Of a stretch of DNA of 64,000 nucleotides, positions 56,919-64,000 are shown in pieces. Within the stretch, counting starts at the first letter, position 1; every line of letters starts with the position of its first letter. The notes under the pieces were generated by a model that was given only the letters and a program-made list of their open reading frames with translations, did no database searches and was not told the DNA's origin. Source of the stretch: Aeromonas australiensis (GTDB lineage Bacteria > Pseudomonadota > Gammaproteobacteria > Enterobacterales > Aeromonadaceae); assembly GCF_000819725.1 (NCBI RefSeq), contig NZ_CDDH01000062.1, forward strand, positions 1 through 64,000. The letters run 5' to 3'. The position numbers were made by a program, and so were the translations under genes.

Positions 56919-57701
56919 TTCAGTCAAGGATGGTGGATTATCAAAATTGATATTTATGATGTGTTTATTGGCGAATCGGCCTTTGGTAATCCTTGCGGGG
57001 TACTAGAGCTAAATGGCTGGCTTTCCGATAGCGAGTTACATCAAATAACCCGTGAAGTTGGACTGCCTGTGACTTCTTTCATTACTCACGTTGACGGACA
57101 GTTTCACATTCGTTGGTTTGCATTGGATGGTGAAATTAATCTTTGTGGTCACGGGAGTTTAGGCGCTGGTGCAGCGATCCTTTCTAAGTACCAACTGGAG
57201 AATGTAGTTTTCAACAGTAAATACGGTGAAGTGGTGATTTCTAAAAGAGATGACCAATATTCATTGGTATTACCAAGCTGGGAAGCAAAGCCTTGTGCCG
57301 TTCCAGTAGAAATCTCTGATTTAGCGATGGATGCGATTGATGTTTTTTCTACCCGAGACTTAGTCTTGGTTTTGCCTTCGGTTGAGGCTGTCATGAATTT
57401 CCAGCCAGATGACGATCGCTTGAGAGAAATCAACGAATACCATGCTCTGATTGTAACGGCTGCAAATGGTAATAGTGGTTATGTTTTAAGATACTTTGCT
57501 CCCAAAATTGGCATATCTGAGGATTTAGCAACAGGCTCAGCACAATGCTCTCTTGCACCGTATTGGTTTAAAAAACTTGGCTCCGACGCATTGAATGCGC
57601 GTCAACTTTCAATGTCAGGTGGTTATTTTGAAGTGGAGAGAACAACTGAAAATTCAATTACAGTACTTGCCCAATCAAAGCGGCGAGCAATTGCAATTTA
57701 A
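56886..57701 (+). CDS. PhzF-family isomerase/epimerase-like protein, cassette-borne
   Basis: A protein of the PhzF/diaminopimelate-epimerase fold. Visible motifs are IDIYDVFIGESAFGNPCGVL, FALDGEINLCGHGSLGAGA (the catalytic-region GHGTLG-type loop) and ISEDLATGSAQCSLAPYWF (the D-x-A-T-G-S-A signature). The conserved fold starts at codon 19, where the sequence is attatcaaaattg: ATC stands where an ATG would be expected after a gg(a)tgg RBS. The TTG at 56886, inside attC 1, is the nearest standard start keeping the whole fold; initiation at ATT/ATC (56937/56940) is the alternative. The stop lies in the next attC. Confidence 0.75.
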   Translation: MRALHLNWALNFSQGWWIIKIDIYDVFIGESAFGNPCGVLELNGWLSDSELHQITREVGLPVTSFITHVDGQFHIRWFALDGEINLCGHGSLGAGAAILSKYQLENVVFNSKYGEVVISKRDDQYSLVLPSWEAKPCAVPVEISDLAMDAIDVFSTRDLVLVLPSVEAVMNFQPDDDRLREINEYHALIVTAANGNSGYVLRYFAPKIGISEDLATGSAQCSLAPYWFKKLGSDALNARQLSMSGGYFEVERTTENSITVLAQSKRRAIAI

Positions 57702-57824
57702 CAAACGCCTCAAGAGGGAGTGTCAACGCGTGGCGTTTCCAGTCCCATTGAGCCGCGGTGGTTGCAGTTGTTGTGTTTAAGTTTGGTGGTAATGCGTTGC
57801 CAGCCCCTTAGGCGGGCGTTATGC
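57696..57824 (+). other. attC site 2, Vibrio cholerae repeat type
   Basis: It starts tttaacaaacgcctcaagag, contains ccattgagccgcggtggttg, and ends ccccttaggcgggc with R' core gttatgc. Outer arms aacgcctcaagaggg / ccccttaggcgggcgtt pair well. Length 129 bp. By memory it follows the VCR consensus over nearly its whole length. Confidence 0.88.
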
Positions 57825-57845
57825 GGTTTCAAATAAGGTTATGTA

Positions 57846-58478
57846 ATGAAAAGAATATGCTTAGTTACTCATTCAGAAGCCAGCCACAGTGTTGATCGCT
57901 TGGTTGGAGGTTGGTACAACTCTGAATTAACTGAAAAAGGTGTAGAACAAGCCAAACTAATTAAAGAAAAAATTGTTGAGCTGGGTTTTAATCCTAGCAT
58001 TCATGATGTTTTTTCATCAGGCCTTAATAGAGCAAGGCAGACTGCCGAGATTCTCTGTAGTGACGCTAAAATCCATTTGGACAGTCGCTTAAGAGAAATG
58101 TCTTTCGGTAAAAATGAGGGATTGCCACAAGATCAGCATAATAAGCTAATACGCTTTCCACCTAAAAAAGGGAATCGCCTCGACCATCGTATTTGTGAGG
58201 GGGCAGAATCACCAAGAGACTTGGCGGTTAGGGTGATTGATTTTGTAAAATCAGTTTTTAATCATAGTAATGAAAATATTATTGTCGTTGCGCATGGATT
58301 CTCAGCTAGCTTTGTCATTGCTGCTTTCCAAATGATCGATATTGAAAGTATGGCATACATTGATTATAAGCTTGGTGCAGGGAGTATTTCGGTACTCGAA
58401 ATTGACGATTATTTTCACAACCATGCTATCAAGCTATTGAACTACCAACCGTATAACGAAACGTTTAAGGGCGATTAG
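57846..58478 (+). CDS. Histidine phosphatase-family protein, cassette-borne
   Basis: A 210-residue protein of the phosphoglycerate-mutase-like superfamily. The N-terminal motif, usually R-H-G-E/Q, is here VTHSEAS: the catalytic His8-equivalent is kept, but the preceding arginine is threonine and the following glycine is serine. Other family features remain: SSGLNRARQTAEIL (Arg), REMSFGKNEG and VVAHGFSASF (second histidine). Altered phosphate binding is likely. AT-rich; ATG at 57846 lies 22 bp after attC 2. Confidence 0.82.
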   Translation: MKRICLVTHSEASHSVDRLVGGWYNSELTEKGVEQAKLIKEKIVELGFNPSIHDVFSSGLNRARQTAEILCSDAKIHLDSRLREMSFGKNEGLPQDQHNKLIRFPPKKGNRLDHRICEGAESPRDLAVRVIDFVKSVFNHSNENIIVVAHGFSASFVIAAFQMIDIESMAYIDYKLGAGSISVLEIDDYFHNHAIKLLNYQPYNETFKGD

Positions 58479-58950
58479 TAAATACGTGCCATTTTCACTT
58501 CGTTCCTTGGTGGTTTCCGTTTTCATTTTGCAGAGCCAAGTGGTAGCGGGTTTTCTGTTTGGTCAGATGCACGTGCATAACAAACGCTTCAAGCCGTCAT
58601 TCCGCACCTAATTTTTGCATTTTAAATGGTGATGATGTTCACACAAGCAGAATTGAATTGAGAAAACCAGTGACTTCATTCACGTTGCCACGTGATAATG
58701 CTCTGTTGGGTAACAGTTCACATCATTTCACGGGGGGGGAAGTATGAATCCGAGCATTTTAACTTTTGCCCCAGCCTCAACCCCCAACACCTCGATGTTG
58801 CCATTTGTTGTGAACGTGTAGGTATCGTCGCCGAAAAAAACCAATCAGGTGTGGAATGTCGGTTCCAGCCCCATTGAGCCGCGGTGGTTGCAGTTGTTGT
58901 GTTTAAGTTTGGTGGTAATGCGTTGCCAGCCCCTTAGGCGGGCGTTATTT
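58451..58950 (+). other. Composite, rearranged attC region
   Basis: Two attC left arms in succession, gtataacgaaacgtttaag at 58451 and gcataacaaacgcttcaag at 58575, are followed by only one right half, at 58870-58950. That right half is identical over 79 bp (58870-58948) to 57744-57822 of attC 2. The 290 bp between them encode no gene I can support. It looks like a fusion of at least two attC sites, or a cassette whose gene was lost. The final core gttattt departs from the consensus. Confidence 0.65.
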
Positions 58951-58981
58951 TGCTTATTAAAATTATGGAGGATAGCGGTAA

Positions 58982-59980
58982 GTGTTATATGCCAAGGCTT
59001 TAAATATTGGAGATAAAATTGGGTTTTTCTCACCATCTTCACCGGCCACCACCTTTGCGCCAAATCGATTTCAAAGAGCAAGAGCTTACCTTGAGGCACA
59101 GGGATTTGAGTTAGTTGTAGGTTCGCTGACGGGGCAATCTGATTATTATCGTTCTGGCTCGATTCGAGAGCGTGCTGAAGAATTGAATCAACTTATTCGG
59201 GATCCGGATATCCGTTGCATCATGTCTACAATAGGTGGTAGTAATAGTAATTCATTGTTGCCATATATCGACTATGCTGCCTTAAAAAATGATCCCAAGA
59301 TCATTGTTGGCTACTCAGATGTGACAGCCTTACTGCTTGGTATTTATGCTCAGACTGGACTCATCACATTTTATGGGCCAGCTTTAGTCGCATCATTTGG
59401 TGAGTATCCCCCATTGGTTGATGACACCTTTCACGCTTTTATTGATCTGTTATGCTCAGGGGCGAATGAATATAAATATTCAATGCCCGCCACATGGACA
59501 GATATTAAGCATGATTGGGAAACTCAGCATTCAGCTAAACCCGTTTATCCGAATGAGTGGCAGTTTATCGGTAAAGGTAAAGTCACCGGCAGAGTTATTG
59601 GCGGAAACCTCAACACCATGGCGGGGATCTGGGGGAGTCGATACATGCCAGAGATTGAAGTGGGCGATATTTTACTCATAGAGGATTCTCTAAAAGGTAT
59701 CGAAAATGTCGAGCGCTCGTTTGCACATCTCGCAGCGTGCAATGTTCTTGAGCGAGTTGGTGCGATCATATTGGGCAAGCATGAATTATTTGACAACAAA
59801 GGCACAGGTAGAACACCGCTAGACGTTTTAATCGAAGTGTTAGCAGGTAAAGATGTCCCCATATTTTATGGCTTTGATAGTTGTCATACACATCCGATGC
59901 TGGTAACCCCATTGGGTGTGCGAGGGACAATCGACTTTGATCATCATACATTTAAGCTAGAGGAGTGTTGGCTTAAATAA
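58982..59980 (+). CDS. S66-family peptidase, LD-carboxypeptidase/MccF-like
   Basis: A 332-residue protein of the S66 serine peptidase family, which includes LD-carboxypeptidases and the microcin C7 self-immunity protein MccF. The N-terminal GDKIGFFSPSSPAT, the nucleophile region IVGYSDVTALLLGI (Ser in GYSD), TGRVIGGNLNTM, and LLIEDSLKGIENVERSF (glutamate) are present; the third catalytic residue is expected at FDSCHTHPM. MccF-like length and loops make a role in resistance to peptidyl-nucleotide antibiotics possible. The GTG at 58982 has ggagg upstream. It is the last cassette gene. Confidence 0.85.
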   Translation: MLYAKALNIGDKIGFFSPSSPATTFAPNRFQRARAYLEAQGFELVVGSLTGQSDYYRSGSIRERAEELNQLIRDPDIRCIMSTIGGSNSNSLLPYIDYAALKNDPKIIVGYSDVTALLLGIYAQTGLITFYGPALVASFGEYPPLVDDTFHAFIDLLCSGANEYKYSMPATWTDIKHDWETQHSAKPVYPNEWQFIGKGKVTGRVIGGNLNTMAGIWGSRYMPEIEVGDILLIEDSLKGIENVERSFAHLAACNVLERVGAIILGKHELFDNKGTGRTPLDVLIEVLAGKDVPIFYGFDSCHTHPMLVTPLGVRGTIDFDHHTFKLEECWLK

Positions 59981-60026
59981 CCAGCGCGTAGGTTCTGTGA
60001 TGCAGCTTATTTCAAAGTGAGGACGG

Positions 60027-60599
60027 ATGAACCCATCCATAGAGCACTCTTATGACTACACGTTTTGTGTCGCAGGTACCGGTACGGAATACCGTTTGTA
60101 CGCTCCTTACCTGCTTCCTGAAGCGGTAGACCCAGTAGCCATGCAGGCTGTTGCCAATCAGTCCCTCGACCTACATCCCTGTGCTGCATTATCACAAGAC
60201 GCTTCAAGAGCTCGGAGCGCTGCCGCCTTTATGTTGCTATGTGTGGGACGAGCCGCTCAGGCAGAGGCCATTCTCCGAGAGGTGATCTCCGCGCAGATGG
60301 TTTCAGAGGACGATGCTGCTCGCGTTAGCTCAGAACTACGCCTGGTGCAGGTTTTGCAGCGGCTCGACCGTGCGGACGAAGCTGTCAGCTTGGCCACTCA
60401 AGTAGTCGGTCGGCTGCAACCAAGTTCCCTTAAGCGGCATTTCGCACTGCATCATCTTGGCAAGGCTCTCGCACAGACCGGTGTCTATGACAACGCTCGC
60501 GCCGTGCTGTCAGAGGCACTCTCTTTACGCCAGGCGCTGGGCAAGAGAGAACTCATCGCATCAACTCTGGAGGCGTTATCATTGTTGCCCTCAGAATAA
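60027..60599 (+). CDS. Tetratricopeptide-repeat protein
   Basis: A 190-residue, all-helical protein. Repeats are visible as AAAFMLLCVGRAAQAEAILRE, LRLVQVLQRLDRADEAVSLA and FALHHLGKALAQTGVYDNARAVL, three TPR-like units between about residues 65 and 180. GC content is near the host value, unlike the cassettes. No signal peptide. It may still be mobile cargo, since it lies in the stretch between the cassette array and the exosortase genes. Partner unknown. Confidence 0.68.
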   Translation: MNPSIEHSYDYTFCVAGTGTEYRLYAPYLLPEAVDPVAMQAVANQSLDLHPCAALSQDASRARSAAAFMLLCVGRAAQAEAILREVISAQMVSEDDAARVSSELRLVQVLQRLDRADEAVSLATQVVGRLQPSSLKRHFALHHLGKALAQTGVYDNARAVLSEALSLRQALGKRELIASTLEALSLLPSE

Positions 60600-60703
60600 G
60601 CTGCGCAGCAGCGATATGGTCAGACCTGGCATATTGGTCAATCGGGCGAATGTCGTCAGGGTGTCTAGCCTTTGTACTCGGCATTGAGGTCATCGCCGCC
60701 GGC

Positions 60704-60727
60704 AAAAATCAGGGAGCTATGGCTCCC
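60704..60727 (-). terminator. Terminator of the VWA-protein gene
   Basis: Read leftwards, gggagccatagctccc forms a stem followed by tgattttt, 26 bp after the stop at 60753. Confidence 0.78.
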
Positions 60728-60752
60728 TCATCGTGATACACGGGGTGATTCA

Positions 60753-61598
60753 TTAGCCGATGGCAGGTACCAGCTGCCCGTTGGCGGGCTGCAGGCGTCC
60801 CTGATTACGGCGTTGATAGCGCCATGCCAGCAGTAGCGGCATACCGAGCAGCAGCTGGGCGGCCAGCGGGATCTCCTCGATGGGGGCGGCCAGTGCTCCT
60901 TCGGGAATGATGCCCCCTTTGATCTCGGCTGCCAGCTTGAGCTGCAAGGCATGGCCAAAGTCGGCGAAGGTGGTGGCATTGATAACAAAGGCATCTTTGC
61001 CGCCGACCACGTTGTTGAGATACCAATCTTGCAGCACACCGTCGGCATAGTCCTGGCCGATGGTGATGCCGTTAATGGTATCAATGCCGGAGGCAAGCAG
61101 CTGATCCCGCACGGTAGCGGTATCCAATCCGGCATTCTGGATGCCGTCTCCCGACACATCCATCACCTGTCTGGTGGCGGTGAAGTTATTGGTATCAAAC
61201 TGCAAACCACCAAAAGCCATGGCGGACCCCGGCGCCGTCATCCCGGCAAAGGGGCGCACCAGTGAATCCAGGGTGGCGGCGAAGTTGTTGATGGAGGTCA
61301 TGTCGTAGAGGTGGAACCAGTCAGTCATCACGCTCTGTTGGGTCGAGCCGCTCCACATGATCATCTGCACGGCAATAGAGCCGAGCTTGCCATCACTGGT
61401 ATCGAGGATGGCGCTTTGTACCTCCTGGTTGTAAAAGGCGTTTACATAGCCTTGCAATTGCAAATTGAACTCCGATGCACTGACGCTGCCGGAGACATCC
61501 ATCAGCAGTTGCAGTTCGGTATCGACCTGGATCAAGGCATACACCGGGGAGCTGAACCATAGCATCCCCAGCAGCCCTGCCAACGGTTTGAGTTTCAT
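60753..61598 (-). CDS. DUF1194/VWA-domain secreted protein with C-terminal sorting-like tail
   Basis: A 281-residue exported protein. The signal peptide (about 1-21, ending SPVYA) is followed by a VWA domain whose MIDAS metal site is intact (DVSGSVS, Asp34, Ser36, Ser38; then TAPGSAMAFG and DVSGDG). The C-terminus has a short proline/acidic motif, APIEEIP, then a hydrophobic helix (AAQLLLGMPLLLAW) and a basic cluster (RYQRR), the tripartite layout of exosortase substrates, but with a further 15 residues after the basic part. It diverges from the exosortase gene. The motif differs from the usual VPEP. Confidence 0.8.
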   Translation of the reverse strand: MKLKPLAGLLGMLWFSSPVYALIQVDTELQLLMDVSGSVSASEFNLQLQGYVNAFYNQEVQSAILDTSDGKLGSIAVQMIMWSGSTQQSVMTDWFHLYDMTSINNFAATLDSLVRPFAGMTAPGSAMAFGGLQFDTNNFTATRQVMDVSGDGIQNAGLDTATVRDQLLASGIDTINGITIGQDYADGVLQDWYLNNVVGGKDAFVINATTFADFGHALQLKLAAEIKGGIIPEGALAAPIEEIPLAAQLLLGMPLLLAWRYQRRNQGRLQPANGQLVPAIG

Positions 61599-61755
61599 TG
61601 CTCACTCCTTCTCCCTGGCGCGAGTGCCAGTAGGGGGAATGAATAAACCGTGCCAGCTTTGTTGCATGCTCTGACTTGATTTTGTTTGGGGGAGGCTGGG
61701 CAGGCATGGAACTTGCGAAAGCGTTCAAGCGTGTTGATAACCGGCAGGAGTTGCG

Positions 61756-62523
61756 ATGGCGATCCGTCCCTGGCAGTGGGCACCCAACTGGCTATTGCTT
61801 GGTCTGGCCAATCAGTGGGGCATGGTATGGCTCAATACGGGTCACTTCAACCTGTTGGTGGTGTTGCTAATTGCTGTCTGGTGGCAAATTGCATCGCGGG
61901 TTGCACCGAGCTGGCGCCCGCATCCGCTGGCGCTGGCGCTCTTTATCCTGCTGATCATGATCCCCAGTGCCAGTTGCAAGGCGCTGGCCTGTCTGTTGCT
62001 GGTGGCCTCGCTGTGGCGCCGTCATCAGAGTCGCGATGAGCGGGCGGTACTGCAGATTGTGCTCGCGTTGACCGTGGCGGTGTTGTGGGGGCAGCAGGTG
62101 TTTGCGTTGCTCTCTGGCCCGGTGCTGGCGTTCGATGCCTGGGGGGTGGGCCAGTGGTTGCAGCTGCTGGGGTGGCAGATCCACCTTGATGGCAACCGCA
62201 TCGAGCGGTTGGGGGGCCATGCGCTGATTGTGCTCAAGGGGTGTTCATCCTTCTCCCAGCTCTATCTGGTGATCATCGCCTGGCTTATCTCCAGCTGCTG
62301 GCTGGCACCGCAGCGCCCATTGCACCGGCAGTGGCCCCTGTTGCTGCTGGTCTGCCTGCTCTATATCGGGGCCAACCAGTTGCGGCTGGTGCTGATGAGC
62401 CTGGATCTGCGCTGGTATGAGTGGCTTCATAACGGTAGTTGGGCCCAGCTCTATCAGTGGGTCATTATGCTGTTGGTGATGAGTATCCTGTTTATCCGTG
62501 GGCGCCCGCGTGATGCCCTCTAG
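61756..62523 (+). CDS. Exosortase-like membrane transpeptidase
   Basis: A 255-residue protein with about eight transmembrane helices. The exosortase/archaeosortase triad is present in order and spacing: Cys163 in LKGCSSFSQLY, Arg210 in GANQLRLVLMS and His225 in EWLHNGSWAQ. Exosortases cleave C-terminal sorting tails and usually occur with exopolysaccharide genes. The Cys motif is GCSSF rather than the commoner ACSG/ECTG, so it may belong to a divergent subfamily. RBS aggag lies 6 bp before the ATG. Confidence 0.83.
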   Translation: MAIRPWQWAPNWLLLGLANQWGMVWLNTGHFNLLVVLLIAVWWQIASRVAPSWRPHPLALALFILLIMIPSASCKALACLLLVASLWRRHQSRDERAVLQIVLALTVAVLWGQQVFALLSGPVLAFDAWGVGQWLQLLGWQIHLDGNRIERLGGHALIVLKGCSSFSQLYLVIIAWLISSCWLAPQRPLHRQWPLLLLVCLLYIGANQLRLVLMSLDLRWYEWLHNGSWAQLYQWVIMLLVMSILFIRGRPRDAL

Positions 62524-62589
62524 CAGGATCTCTGTTGCTGGCGCCGGAGTAGCAATTGCGGTTAACGATGCACTGTGCAAGGAGGCGTG

Positions 62590-63039
62590 ATGGCCGGCGT
62601 GTCTAAGGGATATCTGCTGCTGTTGCTGGTGGCGCTGCTCAGTGCTGCCGCCATGGGGTGGCGTTATCAGAACCGGGCGGCCAATGAGGGGGCCAAGCCC
62701 ATGTTGCTGGAGCTGGTCCAGCTGGGCTGGCGTTTGCGGGTGGCCACGCCGGTATTGGGCGGCACCTATGTCAGTTATCAGCTGGCTCATCCCCGCTGTG
62801 ACGGCCTGTTGCAGGCCATGCTGGTGGCGCCGGATAGTGAGGCGATGTCGGTAACGTTGGCGGGCGTGGGGATGAGTCAGGGGGTGATGTTTTTAGGCGA
62901 GCTGTACCAGAGCCCACCGCTCCTTTCATATCGCCTTACCCAGGGTTGGCGCAAATTATGGGGGCTGGCCCCTTATCCCCTCTATCGGGTGGCTTTGCCC
63001 ACCTCCTGCCTTGATCTTATTGTGCCGCCGATGGGGTGA
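62590..63039 (+). CDS. Small exosortase-operon protein, one N-terminal helix
   Basis: A 149-residue protein with an N-terminal signal anchor (about 8-26). The exported part has four cysteines, including HPRCDGLLQ and LPTSCLDL. Position 66 bp after the exosortase and general layout recall EpsI-like partners that follow exosortases, but I cannot establish homology. RBS ggagg precedes the ATG at 62590. Its end overlaps the convergent lipoprotein gene by 23 bp. Confidence 0.72.
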   Translation: MAGVSKGYLLLLLVALLSAAAMGWRYQNRAANEGAKPMLLELVQLGWRLRVATPVLGGTYVSYQLAHPRCDGLLQAMLVAPDSEAMSVTLAGVGMSQGVMFLGELYQSPPLLSYRLTQGWRKLWGLAPYPLYRVALPTSCLDLIVPPMG

Positions 63040-63493
63040 CAGACCCCGATTCTCCATTTGGCAGAATGCGGATCAGCAAGGTATTGGGGGCCAGCATGGG
63101 GTCATAGCGGGGTTCCAGCTCAATGGCGCGAGACCCGAGCAAGCGGGTGAGGGCGGTCAGCCGTGCGCTCGCTGTCCGCGCACTCTCCAGCATGTCGGTT
63201 TGCAACCCGGGGCCGCTTATCAGCGCAATCCGGGCCGGATCCTTGCGTCCCAAAAACTGATGCAACTGCTGCTCCTGATCCGCTGGTAGTTGTGTCTCCG
63301 CTTGCTGGTACTGCAGTTGTAGCTGGGGCTGTTCGGCCAGTTGCTGTTCCCGCAACTGGTTGAGGATCGGCAGGGTCTCATTGACCGGCTCCTGACGGGC
63401 GCAACCGGTGAGGATCAGCAGCGGCAGCATCAGGAGTAACAGGCGAGGCAGGGCGCTGACCTGGAGGGGAGCGCGGGAAGTCGGGTTGGCCAT
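63017..63493 (-). CDS. Lipoprotein, faintly CpaD-like
   Basis: A 158-residue protein with a lipobox (LLILTGC, cysteine about residue 31). After a Gln-rich helical stretch, the region ARIALISGPGLQTDM followed by ARTASARLTALTRLLGSRAIE and LAPNTLLIRIL recalls CpaD-type pilus-assembly lipoproteins or OmpA-like peptidoglycan-binding folds; neither is certain. It lies 11 bp after the incomplete upstream gene and so is probably in its operon. Confidence 0.65.
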   Translation of the reverse strand: MANPTSRAPLQVSALPRLLLLMLPLLILTGCARQEPVNETLPILNQLREQQLAEQPQLQLQYQQAETQLPADQEQQLHQFLGRKDPARIALISGPGLQTDMLESARTASARLTALTRLLGSRAIELEPRYDPMLAPNTLLIRILPNGESGSVTPSAAQ

Positions 63494-63504
63494 ATACAGT
63501 CACT

Positions 63505-64000
63505 TCAGGGGGATGAATGGACATCAGTTTGCAATGTTTTCAATCCCTTGGCCAGCTGTTCAATCTCGCGGCGCCACTGGATCCAGGTGGTTGAAGGCAG
63601 TTGTTCTGCCATGAGCCAGCGGGTCGGCAGTTGGGCCCGCAGGCGCTCCTGCAGCAGGGCGGCTTCTACCTGATAGCGGGCGGCCTGCTCCAGCCAGGCG
63701 AGCCAGCGCAGATCCTCGATGGCTTGCTGCAACAGCAACAGATCATGGGAGAGACGTGGCGCCTCGCAGGCTTGTGGGCCGAGCAGCATAAAGTCGCTCT
63801 CCCGCCCGTCGGTGGGGTCATAGGGCAGGGCGGTGGGCATGCGGCCATGCCACTGCAAATAGCCCTCTGCGCCGCTTTGCCACAGGTAAAACCCGGCGGC
63901 GCGCGGGGTACCCAGATTGTAAAACCAGGGGGTGACCTGGTGCTGGCGTACTCGCTCCACATCGCTTTTGTCGGCGCCAAAGCCTGCGTTGATCAGGGCT
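63505..64000 (-). CDS. C-terminal part of a larger protein, cut by the window edge
   Basis: The frame is open to the right edge, so at least 164 C-terminal residues are seen and the true start lies beyond 64000. Segments VTPWFYNLGTPRAAGFYLW and YDPTDGRESDFMLLGPQ, then a helical tail with DLRWLAWLEQAARY, recall the C-terminus of DUF4091/GH123-like proteins. This would fit a polysaccharide-related role, but the assignment is tentative. A GTG at 63960 is in frame but internal. Confidence 0.6.
   Translation of the reverse strand, partial: ALINAGFGADKSDVERVRQHQVTPWFYNLGTPRAAGFYLWQSGAEGYLQWHGRMPTALPYDPTDGRESDFMLLGPQACEAPRLSHDLLLLQQAIEDLRWLAWLEQAARYQVEAALLQERLRAQLPTRWLMAEQLPSTTWIQWRREIEQLAKGLKTLQTDVHSSP

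Larger units (their letters stand above)
55952..59980 (+). mobile_element. Integron gene-cassette array without visible integrase
   Basis: Four AT-rich genes on one strand are separated by attC-type sites, and the first is preceded by a core site gttatgc at 55952-55958. One site (57696-57824) matches, as I remember it, the Vibrio cholerae repeat almost base for base. No integrase gene lies in the window. The right boundary is uncertain because no attC follows the fourth gene. The array separates the polysaccharide genes from the exosortase genes. Confidence 0.8.

Noticed and set aside
59981-60026. attC site after the S66 peptidase gene
   Set aside because: No RYYYAAC/GTTRRRY core pair or pairing arms could be found before the TPR gene, so the last cassette appears to have lost its attC.

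Overview
The window looks like a chromosomal segment of a facultatively anaerobic gammaproteobacterium of about 60% GC, most likely an Aeromonas. This is inferred from an Enterobacteria/Vibrio-like gltA-sdhCDAB-sucABCD block, a LiuR-linked leucine catabolism operon, an E. coli-sized 4.5S RNA gene and the protein families seen; no database search was possible.

Layout. Bases 1-410 are an irregular field of short nested repeats, followed by a possible 3' gene fragment. A sodium/alanine-type symporter (minus), a GNAT acetyltransferase, the Mlc anti-repressor peptidase mtfA and a small DUF4377-type lipoprotein follow. Bases 4555-15919 hold the TCA block: gltA (minus) diverges from sdhCDAB-sucABCD (plus), with stem-loops between several cistrons and a strong terminator after sucD. 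Bases 16035-21172 are a patchwork of mobile DNA: a frameshifted ISAs1-family insertion with a visible 10-bp target duplication, an acquired GNAT gene, two 213-bp near-identical tandem repeats, nfsA, two small genes (one yecM) and an internally deleted IS4-family relic. satP, a large DUF748/AsmA-like protein and a periplasmic binding protein lead to branched-chain acyl-CoA catabolism: liuABCDE-liuR (leucine to acetoacetate and acetyl-CoA) on minus, and a divergent valine/isoleucine-type operon on plus (acyl-CoA dehydrogenase, hydratase, 3-hydroxyisobutyryl-CoA hydrolase, mmsB, SDR). A candidate LiuR operator lies between them. arcD, a TSUP permease and the 4.5S RNA gene ffs follow.

Just downstream of ffs is an N-terminal integrase fragment, and behind it begins a large exopolysaccharide locus (41470-55200). 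It holds a hybrid histidine kinase, a STAS protein, a lipoprotein, an SLBB-type export protein, a BY-kinase-like protein with a broken P-loop, a three-domain kinase/receiver/phosphatase regulator, three glycosyltransferases, an initiating sugar-phosphate transferase and a Wzz/PCP-type protein. The STAS protein plus the RsbW-REC-PP2C regulator closely resemble the SypA/SypE partner-switch of Vibrio fischeri biofilm control.

This locus is followed by an AT-rich integron gene-cassette array without a visible integrase (about 55952-59980), with attC sites of the Vibrio cholerae repeat type and cassettes for a methyltransferase, a PhzF-family protein, a histidine phosphatase and an S66 (MccF-like) peptidase. 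After the array comes a small exosortase-like system: a VWA/DUF1194 protein with a C-terminal sorting-signal-like tail, the exosortase with its Cys-Arg-His triad, and a small companion protein. The window ends in a lipoprotein and a truncated gene.

The most interesting items are the SypA/SypE-like polysaccharide locus beside an ffs/integrase scar, the VCR-type cassette array, the exosortase pair with a non-standard tail, and a 38-codon reading frame wedged between liuC and liuD that is a partial copy of the start of liuD.
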